A DNA stretch of 64,000 bases from Curtobacterium sp. MCJR17_055 (lineage in GTDB: Bacteria > Actinomycetota > Actinomycetes > Actinomycetales > Microbacteriaceae). The notes beneath the pieces are model-generated. The model had not been told where the DNA came from, made no database searches, and saw only the letters and a list, made by a program, of their open reading frames with translations. Location: NCBI RefSeq assembly GCF_003224335.1, contig NZ_QKLF01000004.1:310001-374000 (forward strand), written 5' to 3'. The position numbers and the translations under genes are program-made. The number at the start of each line of letters is the position of its first letter. The stretch's first letter is position 1. Positions 25,558 through 33,841 of the stretch are shown piece after piece.

Positions 25558-26817
25558 ATGGGTGAATCCGTCGGCACACTGCTCGAACTCGACGTCACCG
25601 GGATCGCCCACGGCGGCATCTCGGTGGCACGGCACGAGGGACGCGTGGTGTTCGTCACGGACGCCGTCCCCGGGGAGCGGGTCGTCGCCCGTGTGTCCGA
25701 GGACCGGAAGAAGTCGTTCTGGCGCGCTGACACGGTCGAGGTCCTCGAGCCGAGCGAGCACCGCGTCGACCACGTCTGGCCGGAGGCGGCCCTGGACCGT
25801 GACCCCGCCGTCCGCCCGGGCGGCGCCGAGTTCGGGCACATCGCCCTGGCCCACCAGCGGACCCTGAAGCGGGACGTCCTCGTCGACTCGTTCTCGCGGT
25901 TCGCCCGGGTCGACCTCGACGACCTGCTCGGCACGCCCGTCGTCGTGGAGTCGGCGCCCGGCGACGACGAGGCGGACGGCCTCGGGTGGCGCACCCGCAT
26001 CCGGCTGCACGTCGACGCCGACGGCACGCCCGGCCCCTTCGCTGCGCGGTCGCACACCGTCGTCCCGGTCACCTCGCTGCCGCTCGCGACCGCTGCCGTG
26101 CAGGCGTCCGCACCGATCGCCCGCGGCTCGATGCCGGGGGCGGAGGTCGTCGACGTCCTCAGCCCGAGCGGCTCCGAGGGAGCCCGGCTCGTGGTCGACG
26201 CCCAGCGCCCGACCGTCGTGCACGAGGTCGTCGGCGACCGGACCTTCGCCGTGGACGACACCGGCTTCTGGCAGGTGCACCGGGCGGCGCCCGCCGTCCT
26301 CACCGCCGCCGTGCACGACCTGGTCGACCCCGCGCGCCTGGACCCGGAGGGCCAGCACCTCGACCTGTACGGCGGCGTCGGCCTCCTCGCCGCCGCGCTC
26401 GCCGACCTCGCCGGGCCGCGTGCCCGGGTCACGAGCGTCGAGAGCGCGACCCGGGCGACGGAGCACGCGCAGGAGAACCTCGCCGAGTGGATCGGTGCCC
26501 GTGCCGAGACCGGCCGGGTCGATCGTTGGTTGGCCCGCACGGTCGAGCACGCCTCGCGTCCGGAGCGTGACCGCTTCCGCGCCGGCACCGTGGTGCTCGA
26601 CCCGCCCCGAGCCGGTGCCGGTCGGGACGTCGTGGTGTCCGTCGCGGCGCTGCAGCCGGCCCAGGTCGTCTACGTCGCCTGCGACCCGGTCGCACTGGCA
26701 CGGGACGTGGCCACCTTCGCCGACCTCGGCTACCGACTGGAGGCCCTGCGCGCCTTCGACCTCTTCCCGCACACCCACCACCTGGAGGCCGTGGCCCGTC
26801 TGGTGCCGGTCGCCTGA
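25558..26817 (+). CDS. Class I SAM-dependent RNA (uracil-5) methyltransferase, TrmA/RumA family
   Basis: The 419-residue protein has an N-terminal TRAM-like RNA-binding domain (about 8-60: DVTGIAHGGISVARHEGRVVF) and a C-terminal methyltransferase. Visible motifs are LDLYGGVGLLAAAL (SAM site), VLDPPRAGAGRDV, and YVACDPVALARDVATF with the catalytic cysteine. The family normally binds a [4Fe-4S] cluster through CxxxxxCGGC. Here that region reads PAVRPGGAEFGHIALAHQ, with no cysteines, so this is a cluster-free version. It probably forms 5-methyluridine in tRNA or rRNA; the target base cannot be named. ATG 25558. Confidence 0.88.
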   Translation: MGESVGTLLELDVTGIAHGGISVARHEGRVVFVTDAVPGERVVARVSEDRKKSFWRADTVEVLEPSEHRVDHVWPEAALDRDPAVRPGGAEFGHIALAHQRTLKRDVLVDSFSRFARVDLDDLLGTPVVVESAPGDDEADGLGWRTRIRLHVDADGTPGPFAARSHTVVPVTSLPLATAAVQASAPIARGSMPGAEVVDVLSPSGSEGARLVVDAQRPTVVHEVVGDRTFAVDDTGFWQVHRAAPAVLTAAVHDLVDPARLDPEGQHLDLYGGVGLLAAALADLAGPRARVTSVESATRATEHAQENLAEWIGARAETGRVDRWLARTVEHASRPERDRFRAGTVVLDPPRAGAGRDVVVSVAALQPAQVVYVACDPVALARDVATFADLGYRLEALRAFDLFPHTHHLEAVARLVPVA

Positions 26818-26879
26818 GCCGGTCGGCGCATCCGGCCCGGCACTTCCGTCGCGGGGTACGAAGCTGACCCTGACCTGGG

Positions 26880-26885
26880 TATCCT
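26880..26885 (+). promoter_or_regulatory. -10 box of the response-regulator operon
   Basis: TATCCT about 60 bases before the GTG at 26944. No convincing -35. Confidence 0.35.
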
Positions 26886-26943
26886 TGGTGTCTGGACGGC
26901 CGTCGGGACAGGGCCCGGTGCGTCGTCACAACGAGAGGCAACC

Positions 26944-27669
26944 GTGGGAGACACCACCAGCACATCGACCGGCACGACAGGGACTGCCGGTCTCGGGACA
27001 CGACCGGTCCGGGTCGCGGTCGTGGACGACCACGAGTCGGTCCGACTGGGCATCCAGGCCGCCTGCCAGAACGAGGGGTTCGAGGTGGTCCTCACCGCCG
27101 CGAGCGTCCCGGAGTACATCGCACAGCTCGGCGGACGCGAGGTCGACGTCGTCGTCCTCGACCTGTCGCTCGGTGACGGCTCGACGGTGACCGAGAACGT
27201 CAAGGGCGTGCAGGGCACCGGCTCCGCCGTCCTCGTGCACAGCATCGCCGACCGCGTCGCGAACGTGCGCGAGGCACTGGCGGCAGGGGCCGCCGGCGTC
27301 ATCCCGAAGTCCTCCGCCACGAAGACCGTGATGGCGGCCGTGGCGACCGTCGCTCGTGGCGACGTCCTCAACAACCTCGAATGGGCGAGCGCGATCGACG
27401 CCGACCGGGACTTCGCGAAGGCGCAGCTCGGCCGACGTGAGCGGGAGATCCTGCACCTGTACGCATCGGGGCTGCCGCTCAAGCTCGCGGCCCAGCAGCT
27501 CGGCATCGGGTACTCGACCGCGCGGGAGTACCTCGACCGCATCCGCGTGAAGTACGTCGAGGTCGGCCGTCCGGCCCCGACCAAGGTCGACCTGCTCCGT
27601 CGTGCGGTGGAGGACGGGATCCTGCCGGGGCTCGACTCCGGCATCGACCCCGACGGCGATGGCCGCTGA
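26944..27669 (+). CDS. LuxR/NarL-family response regulator
   Basis: The 241-residue regulator has a receiver domain (about 21-140) with the acidic pair D28-D29, the phosphorylation site D73 in VVLDLSLGD, and a lysine in GVIPKSS. The C-terminal HTH (about 160-230) reads LGRREREILHLYASGLPLKLAAQQLGIG and then STAREYLDRIRVKY. A Thr/Gly-rich tail precedes the receiver. It would dimerise and bind DNA after phosphorylation by the kinase encoded 24 bases downstream. The target genes are unknown. GTG start with GAGAGG ahead of it. Confidence 0.92.
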   Translation: MGDTTSTSTGTTGTAGLGTRPVRVAVVDDHESVRLGIQAACQNEGFEVVLTAASVPEYIAQLGGREVDVVVLDLSLGDGSTVTENVKGVQGTGSAVLVHSIADRVANVREALAAGAAGVIPKSSATKTVMAAVATVARGDVLNNLEWASAIDADRDFAKAQLGRREREILHLYASGLPLKLAAQQLGIGYSTAREYLDRIRVKYVEVGRPAPTKVDLLRRAVEDGILPGLDSGIDPDGDGR

Positions 27670-27693
27670 CGACGTCTGCGCCCGGCGGTCCTC

Positions 27694-28944
27694 GTGACGG
27701 CCGAGGCGGTCGTCACGTCGACCTCCACCATGGCGGACCCGTCCCGGTCCGTGCGCGCCACGATCACGCAGGCGTCCCTGGACCGGGCGTTCACGATCCT
27801 CATGGCGATCGCGGCGATCGGGTTCGGCGCGGTGAACACACCGTCGCTGTTCAAGCAGCTGCCGTTGCTCGATGCGTTCTGGGCGCCGGCGACGACCATC
27901 GTGGTCGGGCTGTCGCTCCTGGCGGTCGGCGCCTCGGCGTTCGCGCAGCGGTGGGCGCAGCCCGCGCAGATCCTCTGCGCGCTGCTGTTCTTCGTCGCGC
28001 TGGTGACCTTCCCGCTGACCGTCCGTGAACCGCTCTCCGCGGCCGAGATCCCGTGGCCGTGGTGGCTCTGCAACGTCGGCACCATCGCCGCGTCCCTCAG
28101 CTTCGCCACCTGGCGGGCGGCCGTCTACAACGCGCTCGTCCCGATCGTGTACATCGTGCTGCGGTTGTCGCCGGCGGGTGGGGCGGTCGGCCTCCAGCGC
28201 GCGCTGCTCGACGGCGTGTACACCGCCGTCCTCGGCACCGCGGCGCTCGTGCTCATCGTGGTGCTGCGCCGGGCCGCCGCGGCCGTGGACGTCGCCCAGG
28301 CGACCGCGGTGCGCCGCTACTCGCGGGCGATCCGCGAGCACGCCACCGAGGTCGAGCGCGTCCAGGTCGACGCGATCGTGCACGACAGCGTGCTCACGAC
28401 CCTGCTGTCCGCAGCCCGGGCGGACACGCCCGAGGCGAAGACACTCGCGGCCCGGATGGCACGCAACGCGATCGACCACCTCGCCGCCGCGGCCGCGGAC
28501 GGCCCGGGGGAGGACCCGGCGGTGCCGTTCTCCGCACTCCGGGACCGGATCGTCACCTCGGTGACCACGCTCGCCGCTCCCGTCGAGGTACGCAGCGTCC
28601 CGTCCGACGGACCCGCCGTGCCGACCTCCGCCGCCGACGCCCTCGCGTCCGCCGCACTGCAGGCAGCGGTCAACAGCGTCCAGCATGCGGGGACGGACGC
28701 GCACCGGTGGGTGACGATCGACGCCGCGGGCGGCAGGGTCCGGGTCGAGGTGGCCGACGACGGTGCCGGGTTCGACCAGCGGACGGTCCCCGCCGAGCGA
28801 CTCGGCGTCCGGCGGTCGATCATCGAGCGGATGGCGGCGGCAGACGGCGTCGCCGAGGTCCTGTCGGCGCCGGGGTCCGGGACGCGTGTCGTGCTCCGGT
28901 GGCCCGCGCCGCAGCCGGCCCTCGGGACGGAGGGACTCCGGTGA
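27694..28944 (+). CDS. Sensor histidine kinase (membrane, HisKA_3/HATPase type)
   Basis: The 416-residue protein has about six hydrophobic segments between residues 30 and 195. A helix with a histidine-kinase dimerisation motif follows: VQVDAIVHDSVLTTLLSAA, H230. The C-terminal HATPase has N-box LQAAVNSVQHAG, G1 box VADDGAGFD and G2 box GSGTRVVLRW. No PAS, HAMP or extracellular sensor domain is seen, so signals are probably sensed in the membrane. It is the likely partner of the upstream LuxR regulator and overlaps the next gene by GTGA. GTG start at 27694. Confidence 0.85.
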   Translation: MTAEAVVTSTSTMADPSRSVRATITQASLDRAFTILMAIAAIGFGAVNTPSLFKQLPLLDAFWAPATTIVVGLSLLAVGASAFAQRWAQPAQILCALLFFVALVTFPLTVREPLSAAEIPWPWWLCNVGTIAASLSFATWRAAVYNALVPIVYIVLRLSPAGGAVGLQRALLDGVYTAVLGTAALVLIVVLRRAAAAVDVAQATAVRRYSRAIREHATEVERVQVDAIVHDSVLTTLLSAARADTPEAKTLAARMARNAIDHLAAAAADGPGEDPAVPFSALRDRIVTSVTTLAAPVEVRSVPSDGPAVPTSAADALASAALQAAVNSVQHAGTDAHRWVTIDAAGGRVRVEVADDGAGFDQRTVPAERLGVRRSIIERMAAADGVAEVLSAPGSGTRVVLRWPAPQPALGTEGLR

Positions 28945-30011
28945 GGGCGTCGGTCACGGCCGGCAGCGCGACCGGGCTCGCCGCGTTGTTCTCGCTCGTG
29001 CACCTGGTGCTCGCCGTGTCCACGCTGCCCACCGACCCCGCCGACGCTGCCCGTGTCGTGTCGTGCATGGTCCTCTACGCCGCGGCCACCGCACTCGCGC
29101 TGTTCGTGCGCGGATCGGTGTTGCCGGTGTGGGTCGCGTGCTTCGCGCTCGCCACCGCGATCGTCATGCCCGTCGTCTGTGCGCCGGCGGTCGACCTCAG
29201 CGTCGCACCGACCTACTCGACGTGGTGGATCGCGGCGGTCGGCACGCTCATGGTCGTGCTCGCCGTCCGGCAGCGTGGCCCGTTCGCCTGGGCCGGAGTG
29301 CTGTTCTGCACCGTGCACTCGGTCGCGTGGGCCGGGCCCGGTGCGCTCGGCGAGCTCGGCGCACTCGGTAGCGTCATCTGGCTGTCGGTCGCGACCGGCT
29401 TCGCGATCGCGATGAACCACGCCAACCGGATCACCCGGGACTTCGTCCGGGCCGAGCAGGAGACGGTCGACTGGCAGGCGGCGCAGGACGCGCACGTGTC
29501 GGAGCGTCAGGTGCGCCTCGGGCAGACCACCCGGATGGCGCTGCCGATGCTGCAGCGCATCATCGACACCTGCGGCGACCTCGACGCGGACGAGCGCGCG
29601 GAGAGCTTGCACCTCGAGCAGGCGATCCGGGACGAGATCCGTGGACGCTCCCTGCTGTCCGACGGCGTCCGGGGCGAGGTGATGCGCCTCCGTCGCCGGG
29701 GCGCGGTCGTCCAGCTGCACGACGACGGCGGTCTCGACGACCTCGACGCGACCGAGCTGGCGCGCGTGCATGCCGAACTCGCGGACGCACTGCGGCGTGC
29801 GTTCGCTGCCCAGGCGGACAACGTGATCGTGCGGACCGTCCCGGACGGCGCCGACGAAGCCGTGACGGTGGTCGGGCTGCGTCTCGACGCGGCGGAGAGC
29901 GAGTCGGCGGCCCTGGGCGCGGCGGACGAGGACGACGACGAGGACGACGACTCGGTGGCGCTCTGGCTGGAGATCCCGCGGGCGGCGCCGGTGACCGCGA
30001 GCGGCGCGTAG
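28941..30011 (+). CDS. Kinase-like membrane protein without a recognisable catalytic histidine or ATPase boxes
   Basis: The 356-residue protein resembles its upstream neighbour in plan: about six membrane segments (residues 8-160), a long polar helix (about 170-240, RVRLGQ-like heptads), and a C-terminal globular part of about 90 residues. The C-terminal part has no clear N, G1 or G2 box, so ATP binding is doubtful. An acidic run, DEDDDEDDDS, interrupts it near residue 330. The GTG at 28941 overlaps the kinase stop by four bases, so the three proteins are produced together. It may be a degenerate kinase that regulates the other one. No family name can be given from the sequence alone. Confidence 0.7.
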   Translation: MRASVTAGSATGLAALFSLVHLVLAVSTLPTDPADAARVVSCMVLYAAATALALFVRGSVLPVWVACFALATAIVMPVVCAPAVDLSVAPTYSTWWIAAVGTLMVVLAVRQRGPFAWAGVLFCTVHSVAWAGPGALGELGALGSVIWLSVATGFAIAMNHANRITRDFVRAEQETVDWQAAQDAHVSERQVRLGQTTRMALPMLQRIIDTCGDLDADERAESLHLEQAIRDEIRGRSLLSDGVRGEVMRLRRRGAVVQLHDDGGLDDLDATELARVHAELADALRRAFAAQADNVIVRTVPDGADEAVTVVGLRLDAAESESAALGAADEDDDEDDDSVALWLEIPRAAPVTASGA

Positions 30012-30463
30012 CCGTACCGCCGCGGGCTCGTGTCGGCACTGCCGCAGGTGCGGGGGCGCACTACCGCGGGCGCAGCACTGCCGCAGGCGCGCCCACACTG
30101 CTGCACGGGGTGCCGGAAACGGGAACGGGCCGGTCGGAGCTACCGACCGGCCCGTTCGCGACCCGAGTCAGAGCGACAACCCGAATATCGCCCTGACTCG
30201 TCACGGTGGTGGCTTCGTACCCTAGTCGGCCACCGACCGCCGATGCACTTCATCGAAGAACACCGAACAGGGACAATCCTGCCCGCACCGCCGCGGGGTG
30301 TCAGTCGTCATTTCGGGGGACAATTGCGCGGATCTGCGCGGATCGGCGGCCCATACGTCCCCCGAGTGAGGGGAGACGGAACGGTGTGTCGCCGCCGCTG
30401 ACCCCGACGGGACGCGCACCTGGGCGACAGCTGTCGACCGGCTGCACTCGGGGTACACGCGGG
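30012..30463. other. 452-bp gap between converging genes
   Basis: It contains three loose copies of a GCACTGCCGCAGG-like unit (30034-30110), the hairpin at 30123-30158, and an A/T-richer stretch around 30180-30330. On the plus strand, TACCCT (30218-30223) precedes an ATG at 30243 that opens a 52-codon frame to 30401. That product begins MHFIEEHRTGT and matches nothing I know, and there is no ribosome site. I see no tRNA-like fold. The stretch is either decayed sequence or holds an unrecognised small gene or RNA. Confidence 0.4.
30123..30158 (+). terminator. Terminator of the two-component operon
   Basis: GAACGGGCCGGTCGG (30123-30137) pairs perfectly with CCGACCGGCCCGTTC (30144-30158) around a six-base loop, about 110 bases after the stop. 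Confidence 0.85.
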
Positions 30464-30715
30464 TCAGCGGAGTGACCGACTCCACGTGCCCTGGTGCAGA
30501 GGGACGCGCATGCCGCGGGCGGAGGCGTCCCACCCCGACCGCGGCGAGTCCTCGGCGCGAGCGCGCCCGGCGGCCGCGGCCTCGTCGGCCTGGCGTTGCA
30601 GCACCGCGATGACGGCGGCGAGCTCCTCCGGCGTCGGGTCACCTGCGACGACCCGGACGTCCGCGACCGACGCGGGGGCGTCAGCGGGGACGGCGGCAGC
30701 GTGACGCGCGGTCAC
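30464..30715 (-). CDS. accE: Acyl-CoA carboxylase epsilon subunit
   Basis: This 83-residue protein fits the small epsilon subunit found only in actinobacterial acyl-CoA carboxylases. After a variable Ala-rich start it has [20 protein letters not shown], the conserved helical core. A basic linker and a C-terminal tryptophan-containing tail (GTWSRSLR) follow. It stabilises the AccA-AccD complex. Its GTG overlaps the accD stop (GTGA), so it is translationally coupled to accD. Confidence 0.9.
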   Translation of the reverse strand: MTARHAAAVPADAPASVADVRVVAGDPTPEELAAVIAVLQRQADEAAAAGRARAEDSPRSGWDASARGMRVPLHQGTWSRSLR

Positions 30716-32307
30716 AGCGGGATGTTCCCGTGCTTCTTCGGCGGCAGGCTCGCCCGCTTGCCCCGCAACGCCCGGAGCGCCTTGATGACCGAGACCCGGG
30801 TGGCGTGCGGCTGGATGATGCCGTCGAGCTCACCGCGCTCGGCAGCCAGGTACGGCGACGCGACGTTGTAGGTGTACTCGTTCGCGAGCTTCGTCCGGAC
30901 CGCGGCGACGTCCTCGCCGGCCTCCTCCGCCCGCTTGATCTCGCTGCGGTACAGGATGTTCACCGCGCCCTGACCGCCCATGACGGCGATCTCGGCGGTC
31001 GGCCACGCGAGGTTGATGTCGGCACCGAGCTGCTTCGAGCCCATGACGATGTAGGCGCCGCCGTAGGCCTTGCGGGTGATGACCGTGACGAGCGGCACGG
31101 TCGCCTCGGCGTACGCGTAGAGCAGCTTCGCGCCACGGCGGATCACGCCGGTCCACTCCTGGTCGGTGCCGGGCAGGTAGCCGGGCACGTCGACGAGGGT
31201 GAGGATCGGGATCCCGAACGCGTCGCAGAAGCGGACGAAGCGCGCGGCCTTCTCGCCGGCGTCGATGTTCAGCGTGCCGGCCATGGCCTGGGGCTGGTTC
31301 GCGATGATGCCGACGGTACGACCCTCGACGCGGCCGAAGCCGATCATGATGTTCGGCGCGAAGAGGGGCTGCACCTCGAGGAACTCGCCGTCGTCGACGA
31401 CGTGCTCGATGATCGTGGTGACGTCGTAGGGCTGGTTCGTCGAGTCGGGGATGACGACGTCGAGCTCGCGGTCGGCGTCGGTCGTCTCGAGTTCCGGTGC
31501 GACGTCGTAGCTCGGCGGGTCCGACAGGTTGTTGTCCGGCAGGAAGCCGATGAGCGACCTCGCGTAGTCGAGCGCGTCGGTCTCGTCCTCGGCCAGGTAG
31601 TGCGCGACACCGGAGACGGCGTTGTGCGTCTGGGCGCCGCCGAGCTCCTCGAAGCCGACGTCCTCGCCCGTGACGGTCTTGATCACGTCGGGCCCGGTGA
31701 CGAACATGTGGCTCGTCTTGTCGACCATGATCACGAAGTCGGTGAGGGCGGGGGAGTAGACCGCTCCGCCGGCCGCGGGCCCCATCACGATGGAGATCTG
31801 CGGGATGACCCCGGAGGCCGCGGTGTTGAGCCGGAAGATCTCGCCGTACTTGCCGAGCGCGACCACGCCCTCCTGGATGCGGGCGCCGCCGGAGTCGAGG
31901 ATGCCGATGATCGGCACGCCGGTCTTCAGGGCGTGCTCCATCACCTTGACGATCTTCTCGCCGGCGACCTCGCCGAGGGATCCGCCGAAGACGGTGAAGT
32001 CCTGCGCGTAGACCGCGACCTGACGGCCGTGGATCGTGCCGTGTCCGGTGACGACCGCGTCTCCGTAGGGGCGCTTCGACTCCATCCCGAACGCGAAGGT
32101 GCGGTGGCGGACGAACTCGTCGAGCTCGACGAAGGAGTTCTCGTCGAGGAGCTGCGCGATGCGCTCCCTGGCGGTCATCTTGCCCTTGGCGTGCTGCTTC
32201 GCGATCGCGGCCTCGCCAGCGGCGGTCACGGCTTCGTGGTACCGGTCGCGGAGGTCGGCCAGACGGCCGGCGGTCGTCGAGAGATCGGGGGTGTCTCCTG
32301 TGGTCAC
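30712..32307 (-). CDS. accD: Acyl-CoA carboxylase beta subunit (carboxyltransferase)
   Basis: The 531-residue carboxyltransferase has the two crotonase-like halves. The N-half has [28 protein letters not shown] and [16 protein letters not shown]; the C-half has [31 protein letters not shown] and [13 protein letters not shown]. It moves CO2 from biotinylated AccA3 to propionyl- or acetyl-CoA; sequence alone does not fix which. The GTG at 32307 is leaderless behind TAGGGT. It stands back-to-back with birA, sharing a 74-bp divergent promoter region. Confidence 0.96.
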   Translation of the reverse strand: MTTGDTPDLSTTAGRLADLRDRYHEAVTAAGEAAIAKQHAKGKMTARERIAQLLDENSFVELDEFVRHRTFAFGMESKRPYGDAVVTGHGTIHGRQVAVYAQDFTVFGGSLGEVAGEKIVKVMEHALKTGVPIIGILDSGGARIQEGVVALGKYGEIFRLNTAASGVIPQISIVMGPAAGGAVYSPALTDFVIMVDKTSHMFVTGPDVIKTVTGEDVGFEELGGAQTHNAVSGVAHYLAEDETDALDYARSLIGFLPDNNLSDPPSYDVAPELETTDADRELDVVIPDSTNQPYDVTTIIEHVVDDGEFLEVQPLFAPNIMIGFGRVEGRTVGIIANQPQAMAGTLNIDAGEKAARFVRFCDAFGIPILTLVDVPGYLPGTDQEWTGVIRRGAKLLYAYAEATVPLVTVITRKAYGGAYIVMGSKQLGADINLAWPTAEIAVMGGQGAVNILYRSEIKRAEEAGEDVAAVRTKLANEYTYNVASPYLAAERGELDGIIQPHATRVSVIKALRALRGKRASLPPKKHGNIPL

Positions 32308-32313
32308 CCGCTC

Positions 32314-32319
32314 ACCCTA
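32314..32319 (-). promoter_or_regulatory. -10 box of accD-accE (leaderless)
   Basis: TAGGGT on the minus strand, six bases before the GTG at 32307. Confidence 0.5.
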
Positions 32320-32368
32320 CCGGCGGTCCCGACCGCATCCGTTGGAGGACCCCCACGGTTCCGCGCCG

Positions 32369-32374
32369 TAGGTT
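32369..32374 (+). promoter_or_regulatory. -10 box of birA (leaderless)
   Basis: TAGGTT ends seven bases before the ATG at 32382. Confidence 0.5.
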
Positions 32375-32381
32375 TGCGTGC

Positions 32382-33227
32382 ATGTCCACACCGGTCGCGC
32401 CCTCGTTCCCCCGTGCCCGTGCCCTCGTCGAAGCGGCCGGAGCGACGTTCGTGGTGCACGCGACGACGGGTTCGACGAACGCCGACCTGCTCCGTGACGC
32501 ACCCGGCCTCGCGGACGGCAGTGTCGTCGTCACGCTCGACCAGACCGCGGGGCGGGGCCGACTCGACCGCTCCTGGGTGGCACCGGCGGGGCAGACCCTC
32601 GCCGCCAGCGTGCTCGTGCGGGCGGGACTCGAACCCCGCGACCGCGGGTGGTTGCCGCTCGTGGCCGGCGCCGCGGTCCGGGACGCGGTCGCCGAGGTCC
32701 TCGCCGGTCGGGCACCGGAGCAGGGGCAGCCGGACGAGCCGGTTCGGTCGACCGGGCAGCGGGTCCTGGTGAAGTGGCCGAACGACGTCCTCGTCGACGG
32801 CCGCAAGGTGTCCGGCGTCCTCTGCCAGGTGGCGTCCGACGGGTCCGTCGTCGTCGGCGTCGGCGTGAACACGACGATCCCGGTGGAGGCCCTGCCCACC
32901 CCGACGGCGACCTCCCTGCTGGTCGCCGGCGCGACCGAGCCGGCCGCAGTGCTCGCCGACACGGTCCTGGCGGACCTCTGGACGGGCCTCCAGGACGCGG
33001 TGTCGGGGCTCGCCGCCGGCGGGGCGGCGGCCGAGGCGGTCCGCTCCCACGTGCGGGCGGTCTGCGGGACCGTGGGCCAGCAGGTGCGGCTCGAGTTGCC
33101 CGACGGCTCGACGGTCGAGGCGGACGCCACCGGTGTCGACGACGACGGGCGCATCACGATCCGGGACCGGAGCGGCGTGCCCAGGGGCGTCGCGGTGGGG
33201 GACGTCACCCACCTGCGCTATGCATGA
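32382..33227 (+). CDS. birA: Biotin-[acetyl-CoA carboxylase] ligase
   Basis: The 281-residue enzyme attaches biotin to carrier proteins such as AccA3 (K556 here). Motifs are TTGSTNADLLRD, TAGRGRLDRSWVAP (biotinyl-AMP site) and KWPNDVLVDGRKVSG. A small C-terminal SH3-like domain (VRLELPDGSTVEADATGVDD) is present. It has no N-terminal helix-turn-helix, so it is a ligase and not a repressor. It is divergent from accD-accE and only four bases from the next gene. Confidence 0.95.
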   Translation: MSTPVAPSFPRARALVEAAGATFVVHATTGSTNADLLRDAPGLADGSVVVTLDQTAGRGRLDRSWVAPAGQTLAASVLVRAGLEPRDRGWLPLVAGAAVRDAVAEVLAGRAPEQGQPDEPVRSTGQRVLVKWPNDVLVDGRKVSGVLCQVASDGSVVVGVGVNTTIPVEALPTPTATSLLVAGATEPAAVLADTVLADLWTGLQDAVSGLAAGGAAAEAVRSHVRAVCGTVGQQVRLELPDGSTVEADATGVDDDGRITIRDRSGVPRGVAVGDVTHLRYA

Positions 33228-33231
33228 CGGC

Positions 33232-33765
33232 ATGACCGACGAACCGCCGCCCGAGCTGGTCGTGGCGCGGCTCCGACCGCACGCCCGACGGCTCGTCCGT
33301 CCGGCGGTGACGGTGGTGCTCGCGGCCGCGGCCGGCGGGTTCGGCTTCGGGGTGTTCCGGGCCGAGCTGGCCTGGCTGAACGTGGTGGTCGCCGTGGTGG
33401 CCCTCGCGCTCGTCGTGCTCGGCGGGGTCGTCCCGCTCCTGCGCTGGCTGTCGCAGCGGTACGTCGTCACCACGAGGCGACTCGTCGTCGTGCAGGGTCT
33501 CGGGACGCGCACGAGGCGTGAGCTCCTGCACTCCCGCGGGTACGACGTGACCGTGCGACGCCGTGGTGCGCAGGGCCTGTTCCGGTCCGGGGACGTACTC
33601 GTGTTCCCGGGGGACGACCCCGCGCTCGTGCTCGCCGACGTCCCGCACGCCGACCTCGTGGTCGCGGTGCTGCACGACCTCGTCGAGGCGCACGAAGCCC
33701 GTCGTCGGCACCGGGAACCGGACTGGGACGACATCGTCAGGGGCACCGCACCGCGCGACGCGTGA
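33232..33765 (+). CDS. PH-domain membrane protein
   Basis: The 177-residue protein has two membrane helices (about 23-44 and 47-66), then a bacterial PH-like domain (bPH2/DUF304): SQRYVVTTRRLVVVQGLG and a basic stretch VTVRRRGAQGLF. A C-terminal acidic tail follows. The role is unknown. Its place beside birA is conserved in M. tuberculosis (Rv3278c), which suggests a housekeeping envelope role. ATG 33232 is chosen, four bases after birA; an ATG at 33220 overlapping the birA stop is an alternative. Confidence 0.8.
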   Translation: MTDEPPPELVVARLRPHARRLVRPAVTVVLAAAAGGFGFGVFRAELAWLNVVVAVVALALVVLGGVVPLLRWLSQRYVVTTRRLVVVQGLGTRTRRELLHSRGYDVTVRRRGAQGLFRSGDVLVFPGDDPALVLADVPHADLVVAVLHDLVEAHEARRRHREPDWDDIVRGTAPRDA

Positions 33766-33829
33766 GTGCTCCGTGGGTCGGGTGGCCGGCCGCGCGGACC
33801 ACCGTCACGTGGACCGGCCCGGGAACCGG

Positions 33830-33835
33830 TAGCGT
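33830..33835 (+). promoter_or_regulatory. -10 box of ugd (leaderless)
   Basis: TAGCGT ends six bases before the GTG at 33842. Confidence 0.5.
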
Positions 33836-33841
33836 CGTGGC

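Noticed and set aside
30243..30401. 52-codon frame as a confident gene
   Set aside because: No ribosome site, no known family and unusual residue composition. It is kept only as a possibility.
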